64,000 nucleotides of DNA from Diphasiastrum complanatum (Eukaryota > Streptophyta > Lycopodiopsida > Lycopodiales > Lycopodiaceae), in the NCBI GenBank assembly GCA_029204225.1, contig CM055095.1, positions 35,801,078-35,865,077 of the forward strand, in the 5' to 3' direction. The notes beneath the pieces were generated by a model. The model was not told the origin of the DNA and did no database searches. It saw nothing but the letters and a program-made list of their open reading frames with translations. This document shows positions 57,000 to 64,000 of the stretch, in pieces. Both the position numbers and the translations under genes were made by a program. The stretch's first letter is position 1; the number at the start of each line of letters is the position of its first letter.

Positions 57000-58700
57000 T
57001 GAATCCAGCGATCTTTATCTGGTCCATCAACAGCTTCCTCGAATGTTTGAGGTTCATCTTAGAAACCACAATATTCGATGGCTGCATTTGTTAAAATATC
57101 CTGACCATATCTTTCTGGTGGTTTGCGTTGTCTGTCAAATCTTCTCACAGTTGGATTCGAGTTCGATTCTACAGTTTTGGGTATGACCTTTTCTATTGGA
57201 ATTCGAATTGGTGATTCAAGTCTATCAAATACTCGATCTTGACCTCCCTCTGAATATGGTAATTCTCGTTCATCTTCTGCTTGTTTTACTTCTGTTGTCA
57301 TTGGTAGCTCATAATAGTTTTTGAGAATTTCATAGCCGATTAGATCACTGTCTGCTATGTATTTTGACTCATCGAATTTAACATCTCAAACTACTTTTAT
57401 TCTGCCAATTTCGGGTACATAGACACGATAATATGACGAATGTAACTCGAATCCTACCAGAAAACCTTGTTTTGTCTTTTCATCGAGTTTCTTTCTCAAC
57501 TTGTCTGGTATGTGCATGTAAACTGCGCATCCGAATGTCCGAACATGTGCTAGATTTGGCTTTGACTTCCACCATATCTCATAAGGAGTTTTATCCGGTA
57601 TTCAATATTTCAGAATACGATTCGAAAGATAATTCGATGTAGCCACTACTTCTGCCCACAACTGTTTTGGTGCTTTTGCATGAGCCATCATACACCTTGC
57701 AGCTTCCATAAGTGTACGATTCCTTCATTCAGCTATTCCATTGTGCTGAGATGTGTATGATACAGTCTTCATATGCATAATACCTCGATTAGTACAGTAA
57801 GCTTTGGACTCATTGGAAATGTACTCACCTCCACGATCTGTGTGAATCTGCTTCAACTTATTGCATGTCTGTTTCTCAGTCCAATTCGTATACTCAACGA
57901 ATTTCTCGATAGCTTAAAGTATACCACAACAAACTTGCTGAAGTAATTAATAAACGTAATGAAGTACTTTGCATCACCCAACGACAATACTCCGACTGGT
58001 CCATAGATATCTGAATGCACAATTTCAAGTCCTTAGTTGCTTTATAAGCATCCTTACTAAAAGGTGTTCTAGTCATCTTGCCTTTAAGACAGGATTTGCA
58101 GGTAGTTCGAATATCTCTACTTTTGATTTCAACTCCTTCAATTCTCTGACTTTTGTTGGATTGGTACAAGGCTTCCATGTTCATGTGACATAGCCTCTTG
58201 TGCCACAGAATATCTATCGATTCTTGAGTTTGATTGGCTTGTTCGATTCGAGTTCGAATGTTCAAGTGATACAAATTTCCTTCTCTATTATCTTTAACAA
58301 CTAGGTTATGAGAATCTTTCTCGATCAATTTACAAGAGTTCTTTGTGAAGGTTACTGACATGCCTGTATCGACTATCTTAGCTACGGATAGAAGATCTTT
58401 TTCAAGAGTCAGGACATAGAGAACTTCCTCCAGTTTCTTGTCACCCTGATTTGTGTCCAGCCATAATACACCAATTCCATCAACCACGTGCTTAGAACCG
58501 TCTCCAAGTATAACGAATCTCGAATTCTTGTACTCTGATAAAATTTGTTTCGAGGAAACAAAATGTGATGTGGCTCCCGAATCAAGTACTACTTCTCGAA
58601 CTAAATTTGTTGAACAACATAGATCAGCACTAACATATGCTACTGAGTTCCTTGTCCTGTCTTTTGCTGCTCTGGAACATTCTGCTTTGTCTTCGACATA
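57000..58700 (-). pseudogene. Copia (- strand) protease and integrase
   Basis: Protease near 58600-58480 has DSGATSHFVSSKQIL and then VVDGIGVLWL; EEVLYVLTLEKDLLSVAKIV follows (usual LYVPxLxKNLLS). Pre-integrase zinc domain: ILWHKRLCHMNMEAL and CKSCLKGKMTRTPFSK (58487-58030). The integrase core can be followed in fragments, with HTDRGGEYISNESKAYCTN and QHNGIAE-stop-RNRTLMEAA, giving Asp and Glu, then LSNRILKY and VRTFGCAVYMHIPDKLRKKL. The variable linker with GQDRVFDRLESPIRIPIEKV precedes RT. At least five disabling changes. Confidence 0.85.
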
Positions 58701-58779
58701 GTTTGAATGTGAAGGTTCGCTTCGATTCTACTCCTTTTTGTTTATGGGATTCTGATAACAGCCTACTGCTGCATGACCC

Positions 58780-59560
58780 CGTTTATGACAATGAATGCAT
58801 TCAATCTTTGGATTCAACCAACACTCATCTTCTGTGTGACCTGATATTTTGCATCTGTTGCAGATCTTCTTATCACCAAAATTTTTCTGTTGTTTTTCAG
58901 ATTGTTGATCATTTGTCTTAGACTCATTCTTTTTAGATGACTCCCTCTTAAACTTAGACTTCTTAGAAGATTTATTCTTCTAAGTAAATAGAGCATTTTC
59001 GGAATCACCATTGTCATTATAGCGTTCACGAACTTGTACTTCCTCTTTGACTCCGTCTATTGCCTTTTGAAGTGTCATTCGTGCATCTTTTGCCAATAGG
59101 GTTCGAGTTGTGTGGAATGACCTGGGTAGGGCTCGAAGAAAATAACTAGGCTATTTTTTCTTTGAGATTGTAGTTTCTGCGCCAGAATTTTGCAAGGAAA
59201 TAAAACAGATCTTTTATCTTTCGTACGAATGTGTTCAGGTCTTTGTCATCCCACTGTAGGTAAGTTAATTGGTCTTCCAAGAACATGATCTGATTATGAG
59301 ATCGAGTCTCATTCTTGGTTTGCGATTCTTCCCATAAATCTTTTGCGTTCAAAATTAATGTAAGATCCAGTATTATATTGTCATGCACTGAAGATGCAAT
59401 AATTTCTATAGCTTTGTCATTTTTTAAACTCCATTCTCAAAGTTCTTTGCCAAAAGTAGTTATTGGCTTCTCCTCTATAGGTTCTACTCATTGTCATAGA
59501 CCTTCACCCTTCAATATGAGTGAAGTTTTTAATTTCCAAATCAAGTAGTTTGAACCTTTT
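58780..59560 (-). pseudogene. Copia (- strand) Gag with two zinc knuckles
   Basis: Gag: KGSNYLIWKLKTSLILKGEG near 59550-59490, then DNIILDLTLILNAKDLWEES, NQIMFLEDQLTYLQW and LNTFVRKIKDLFYFLAKFW (59388-59146). Two complete CX2CX4HX4C knuckles follow in the decayed remainder: CNRCKISGHTEDEC (about 58855-58814) and CIHCHKRGHAAVGC (about 58800-58760). Paired knuckles are unusual for Copia, which normally has one. Frames are broken by several stops. Confidence 0.82.
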
Positions 59561-59625
59561 GGATCCAAACCACTGTATCAGCTCTAATTGGCTCTGATAC
59601 CACTGTATCAACTCTGATCATGTAA

Positions 59626-59637
59626 GCTCTGATACCA
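59626..59637 (-). promoter_or_regulatory. Primer-binding site TGGTATCAGAGC (- strand Copia)
   Basis: Exact initiator tRNA-Met type site on the - strand, one base from the 5' LTR end. A second exact copy lies 35 bp further in (59591-59602), and ATACAGTGG occurs a third time at about 59570. Confidence 0.9.
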
Positions 59638-59638
59638 C

Positions 59639-60417
59639 TGTATGAAAATAGTAATTATTCTTCCACAGAGAACACGATGAAAGTTTGAATAAATCAAACT
59701 AATAACAGTGTCTTCAATCGGGTCTGTTTTTTATCTATGTACTAATAGAACAGTTTTGCCTTGATTGAATATAGCGTGCGAAATTAATATGCGGAGTCAA
59801 GAGACAACATAAGATAATTTTAGACAAATAGAAACTATTGATCAAAAACAAATTTATAATTCTAAATCTGAATTACCAATATACATCTCTTGTTGTCTTA
59901 TCTCGCTGTTGTGTCTCTGATTGAATGAGTCTGAGAATCTCTTCAGTTTGAGAGAGTGTTTACAATGAGTAGTGCACATGTATTTATATTGCTACAGGAC
60001 AGGTCTTTTGGCCTTTCTAATTACAGGTCTTTTGGCCTTTTAATTATGTAATAGTAGATCTAACCGTTTACGACGGTTGATATTCAAATAAACGCTCTAT
60101 TTTCAGGGTCAAATAATCTCTGTTTGCGAATATTTTGTGGCAGTCTGTCTCTTCGTTACAGCTTCGTATTTTGCAAATTGTTTGTGACAGTTGACAGATT
60201 TGAGCTTGAAGAAGAATCCAAAATATTTCGCGAATTGTTCGCAACAGACGACAATTTCGCGACAAGTAAGGTTTGAACAAGAAACGAAATATTTCACGAA
60301 TCTTTTGAGTCACCATAAGAAATCTGTTTGCGAATCTTTCGAGTTACCACAAGAACATTTCGTGAAACTGCGCACTTTGTTAGTAGAATCGAGATCTTTC
60401 TAATCAGATGTTTTACA
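59639..60417 (-). repeat. 5' LTR of the - strand Copia element (779 bp)
   Basis: Collinear with 54790-55600 with many substitutions and indels: an extra GACGACAATTTCGCGACAA near 60245-60265 and loss of about 60 bp near 60365. On its own strand it starts TGTAAAACATC and ends TTTTCATACA. Confidence 0.9.
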
Positions 60418-60559
60418 AATAGTTACATCTTCAATGGTGAAGTCCTTGAAATGGTTGGGTACATCAATTTTGTTAGGGGAGTAGGGCTTCTTAGTCCTGG
60501 GTCGAATATTCAGTTCTAGGCTTAAGTTTATATCCTTTTCAAAATGGCTCGAATATTCC

Positions 60560-61122
60560 TTGGAATATCAACCTACAACATGGTTCGAAAGAATCAATGT
60601 TATCTTGTTCAATTGGGTTTTACAAGCAATTCAGCTGACTGCAATGTTTATTCCAAGCATGTAGGTGTCAATTCAGTCCATATAGCTCTTTACATAGATG
60701 ACTGATCTAGGCGCTGCACATTCTTTATTAGGAATTTACATTACTATAAATAGATCACAAAAGAAGATATATCTTAGCCATCAGACATATCTAAAAGGCA
60801 TTTTAGAAAAATTCCATATGTCTAATTGCAAACCAATTGATACATACACCAATAAATCCATTAATCTGATATTTGATGTATGCCATGCTATGCACTGGAC
60901 CAGATCCAGCATACACTATTAGCACGTTAAGTCAATTCATGTCTAATCTTAGGATCTCTCATTGGAAAGCATTAAAGAGAGTGATGAGATATATTCAGGG
61001 AAGTTTAGATCATATTTTGTGTTATGATAGAAATGTTATCGACCCACTCGACCTGCGAGGCTACTCCGACTCACATTGGGGAGGAACAGTCTCTACCAGA
61101 AAATCTACCTCCGGATATTAGT
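60560..61122 (+). pseudogene. Copia RT/RNase H fragment
   Basis: QPTTWFERIN near 60580, then in a second frame GFTSNSADCNVYSKHVGVNS and LYIDD (RT catalytic box, about 60690-60705). A deletion leads to MTDLGAAHSLLGIYI, KKIYLSHQTYLKGILEKFHM and NCKPIDTYTN. After a further shift come ISTLSQFMSNLRISHWKALK and the RNase H start LRGYSDSHWGGTVSTRKSTS. The sequence switches abruptly to a Gypsy fragment near 61122. Confidence 0.85.
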
Positions 61123-62600
61123 CCACCTATTGAATGGAATGAAGAACTGAACCAATATTTTGAGAAGCTCAAATGTTTGGTTGTTTCAGCTCTTGTCTTA
61201 TAGATCGCAAATTCAGATTTGCCTTAACTTGGTTAGAACCCATGTAAGTGATTCGCCGATTGTAGCAATTTTTTTACAGAATGATAGGTTGATAGCATTT
61301 GAAAGCAAGAAACTCATCGGACCCCAGTTGCAATATACAACTCAAAATTCATGCACTTAAAGCATGGAGGCATTATCTATATGATAATATGTTTATTGTG
61401 TATATAGATCACCAACTTTTGATATACTTATGCAATCAACATGATCTAAGGGGTCATAAACCTCGATGGGTTGAGCTTATGCATTGATCATGAGATTCGA
61501 TATGTCAAAGGTAGCTCTAACCAAATTGCAGATCCTCTTAATCAGATTGCTGAATTAAATGAACTTTCATCACCTAGATTTCTATACATCAATATCTTTC
61601 ATTGATAGAAATGTATGAAAACGATTTTTATTTTGGTCAGTTATGGAAGTTGGTAAAGACCGTAATGCATGAGAATGGAACTGAGATAGACTCAAATGGA
61701 TCTCAATTGTCTACAAAAGATAAGAAGATTGTAGAATAGTTTGTCATTCGAAATGGGTTACTATTTTGACCTCCTAAATCCCAACGGCATCCCAACAACA
61801 AAATGATTTTATTTGGGTTGTAGTGGATAGGTTAACTAAGCTAGCTATTGATTAAGTCAACTACAAAGGATTTCGAATGTAGCCTAGATCTTTGTGAAAA
61901 GATTATTTAGGTTGTATGAATTGCCAAGTAAGTGACATTGTTAGTGATAGAGATCCTAACTTTACATGTCACTTCTGGTCAATTGTATTCCGTAAACCTA
62001 GAACCTCTCTTAGTTTTAATTATACTGATCATCTTGAATCAGATGGACAGATTGGGAAAACTAATTAGACTATGAATGATATGTTGAGAACATATGTGTC
62101 TCACGGGCAGTCTCATTAGGCAGTCTCACGGGCAGCCTCATTGGGAAGATTACATTTCTCCAATTGAGTTTACTTATAATAGTAGAAAACATTCTATTAC
62201 AAGTTAGTCTGTTTATGCTTATGTAGATTTTCAATCTAGATCACCGGCTAATTTGGAATCTAAATCTGTTAAGTTCCAAAAAGTTGTTGGTTTCATACAT
62301 GATCTACAAAAAATGTTGCAATTAGCACATGATAGTATTTGTGGTGCTCAAAACAAAGCTAAGCATTATGTTGATCTTAAGAGATCTCCCAAAAAATTTA
62401 AAGTCGATAATTGGGTATATCTTAGAATTCTAGAAGATTCTAAGACTACATACTGGAAATCACTATAAGCTATATAAGAAAAAAGTTTGGATCCTTAGCT
62501 TATGAAGAATTCGATTACGTGAACACTGGTGCTTTACAAAAATCTTGTTCTAAAACTAAGTCTAATCCATAAAGAGAGGTATCAAACTGTCTAACATAAA
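61123..62600 (+). pseudogene. Chromovirus-like Gypsy RNase H and integrase fragment
   Basis: Begins IEWNEELNQYFEKLKCLVVS (RT thumb/connection), then RNase H pieces AFESKKLIGPQLQYTTQN, YLYDNMFIVYIDHQLLIYL and EIRYVKGSSNQIADPLNQIA. The integrase core is reduced to WVVVDRLTKLA, VSDIVSDRDPNFTCHFWS-like text, DGQIGKTN (the Glu position is Gly) and MNDMLRTYVSHGQ, then PIEFTYNSRKHS and KHYVDLKRSPKKFKVDNWVY. No chromodomain was seen. A 15-20 bp local duplication (CAGTCTCA/GGGCAG) sits at 62108-62135. Heavily mutated. Confidence 0.82.
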
Positions 62601-63640
62601 TTCAATCTCATCAATTGTGTTCATTTTGCGCAAAAGTAGGCTCAAAAGGGATGGTTAACTAGCCATAGGACATCTGCACTTTAGGTGAAAATTTGGCTCC
62701 CAACCATTTAGATGTCCAACCTCAAGTAAATAAGAACACCTTTTCTTGGAAGGGTTGAAGTACATAACAATTATGTGTCTTGCCGCTCACTATACTTAGC
62801 CGATTCATGAACTAAAATCCAAGTTGTCTTCTTAATAAAATTGCCCAAGCTTACCAAATGAGATATAAGTTTACATATAGCTAGCAATTGAACCCATGTC
62901 ACTTTTCGTGCTTCATTAGCTAAATCAAGGTTTAGTAAATGTGTTGGTTAGCATGGTTAGCCAAATAATGGCTTATTGCAAGTATGATAATGAGGATGAG
63001 TTCTAATGTCACTTAAATGTCAAAATCGTGTAGCTTACCTTGGCTAGCCGCATCACGCCTCAGTGCCAAGCACTTTTATCCCATCTCACCAAACATGCAA
63101 AATAACCAAAATTATGTTCAAATATGTATAATGCTTATCAAAGCATGGGGTTAGCGTATATCAAAGTGATACTACATTCCCATCAAAATTAAATGTGTAT
63201 GTCCACAAATAGTGTAATGGAAGGAATCTTGAACAAAAAATGGAATCATAGTAGCAAGATAGTAGCTATCAACATTCACAAATTTTTTAAAAGTAGGCTA
63301 TAGGCAATGCTATGTTTGATTGTCAAGATGTGAATGTATAAGAGGAATTGCAAACTGAGGTTCTAAAGTATAATAGGAAGTCACTATTAATAGTACACTC
63401 TAAGGCAACAACAATGAAGTAGTGTGGTGTGTCAATTTTGCTTTGTAATAATACAATGATTATATAGATATGGACAAAATTATGCAAATTAATAGCTCTT
63501 CTTGATCACGTCTACTACGACCCTAGAAATTGCATCTTCTTGATCATGTGTGCTATGGCCCTAATGATTACATGTGATTGGGTAGAACGGTGTGGTGGCA
63601 CTCACATTAGTAAGAGTGAAAGAGTGCAGTGCAAGTAATT
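62601..63640. other. No gene recognised
   Basis: AT-rich DNA without a domain, LTR or terminal repeat that I can recognise on either strand. It may include the decayed remainder of the preceding Gypsy fragment. Confidence 0.4.
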
Positions 63641-63745
63641 GTGTCGATAATGCTTCTTGGTATCCAAGGGCAGGATCGAATCTAGGACCAAATAAATTTT
63701 TGGATGTCAAGCTAACCCACTGAGTCAACCCTGTTGAGTTTCCTG
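63641..63745 (-). mobile_element. Possible tRNA-derived SINE fragment
   Basis: On the - strand TTGACTCAGTGGGTTAGC (RC of 63713-63730) resembles the tRNA/SINE A box TRGCNNAGYGG, and GATTCGATCCTG (RC of 63671-63682) resembles the B box GGTTCGANNCC. They are about 30 bases apart, as in tRNA promoters. The surrounding sequence does not fold as a complete tRNA, so a SINE head is more likely than a gene. Ends and a 3' tail were not identified. Confidence 0.45.
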
Positions 63746-64000
63746 TTGATAATGGCACAACTCAACATTATGTTGTTGGAGATCTCTTTAAACTTTTAGG
63801 GCCAATATAACATACTGCTATATGGCATCTATGATTCATATGAATATCTTGGAATGCAATTCTACTAGTTCTTGCTATTGTTGTTGGCATTCACAATGTA
63901 AGATCTCCATGCACCTCTCAATCCATGTCTTTCTATGACCGCTTAGCATTCATGGCAAACTTTAGATACATTCCTTTGTTGAGTTTCTAGATCTAGTATT
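63746..64000. other. No gene recognised
   Basis: AT-rich sequence to the window end; nothing identifiable. Confidence 0.4.

Larger units (their letters stand above)
54790..60417 (-). mobile_element. Full-length Copia element on the - strand, inactive
   Basis: LTRs at 54790-55600 (3') and 59639-60417 (5'), polypurine tract next to the left LTR (CTCCCTCTCAAAGTG on the + strand), and an initiator tRNA-Met primer site next to the right LTR. The flanks GATAG (54785-54789) and AATAG (60418-60422) are a near-perfect 5-bp target duplication. Reading leftwards: gag, two zinc knuckles, protease, integrase, RT, RNase H. Many stops and frameshifts; older than the 32-38 kb element. Confidence 0.92.

Overview
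This is nuclear DNA of a land plant with a large, repeat-rich genome. The evidence is the layered Ty3/Gypsy and Ty1/Copia LTR retrotransposons with tRNA-iMet and tRNA-Asp type primer sites, hAT DNA transposons with spliced transposase exons, long (AG)n and (CT)n/(AC)n microsatellites, and one small host gene resembling a chloroplast outer-envelope protein (OEP7-like). The species cannot be determined from the sequence. There is no prokaryotic operon, CRISPR array, rRNA or tRNA gene.

Layout: 1-2.3 kb holds the only convincing host gene (1357-1596, with TATA box and purine-rich leader). 2.37-3.88 kb is a non-autonomous hAT-like element carrying a second, inverted copy of itself with a perfect 8-bp target-site duplication. 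4.0-8.5 kb is a decayed region bounded by ~320-bp direct repeats (the first followed by a primer-site-like sequence). It contains a hAT transposase pseudogene with recognisable splice sites, GA microsatellites and two perfect heat-shock elements. 9.8-13.75 kb, 15.3-23.9 kb, 40.8-49.75 kb and 49.75-51.6 kb are four copies or fragments (A-D), all on the + strand, of one non-chromovirus Gypsy family. Its inferred order is LTR, tRNA-Asp primer site, long motif-studded 5' UTR, gag with several zinc knuckles, DGGS protease, SR-like linker, RT/RNase H, integrase, motif-studded 3' region, then an extra 3' ORF. All copies are broken and none has a recognisable 3' LTR.

14.3-15.3 kb (-) is a chromovirus-like pol relic that copy B abuts. 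27.2-28.4 kb is a Copia gag-protease relic. 32.25-38.12 kb is a nearly intact Copia element with two 275-bp LTRs, a 5-bp target duplication, and a gag-pol broken by one stop and two frameshifts. It is followed by a compound microsatellite. 40.15-40.74 kb (-) is a Copia gag relic. 51.6-54.8 kb (-) holds a collapsed Gypsy RT/integrase remnant followed by a long decayed ORF of unknown function with a predicted coiled coil. 54.79-60.42 kb is a full-length but dead Copia element on the - strand with ~0.8-kb LTRs. 60.56-62.6 kb is a Copia fragment joined to a chromovirus fragment. 63.6-63.75 kb carries tRNA-like A and B boxes, suggesting a SINE.

Nothing here looks like a functioning new multi-gene system. 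The least explained items are features of the Gypsy family: the GGCGAACGTT/AACGTTCGCC motif array in both untranslated regions, the conserved 3' ORF, and the SR-like linker between protease and RT. The long - strand ORF at 52.3-53.8 kb is similarly unexplained. All functional statements are from reading the sequence by eye; no alignment or database search was run.
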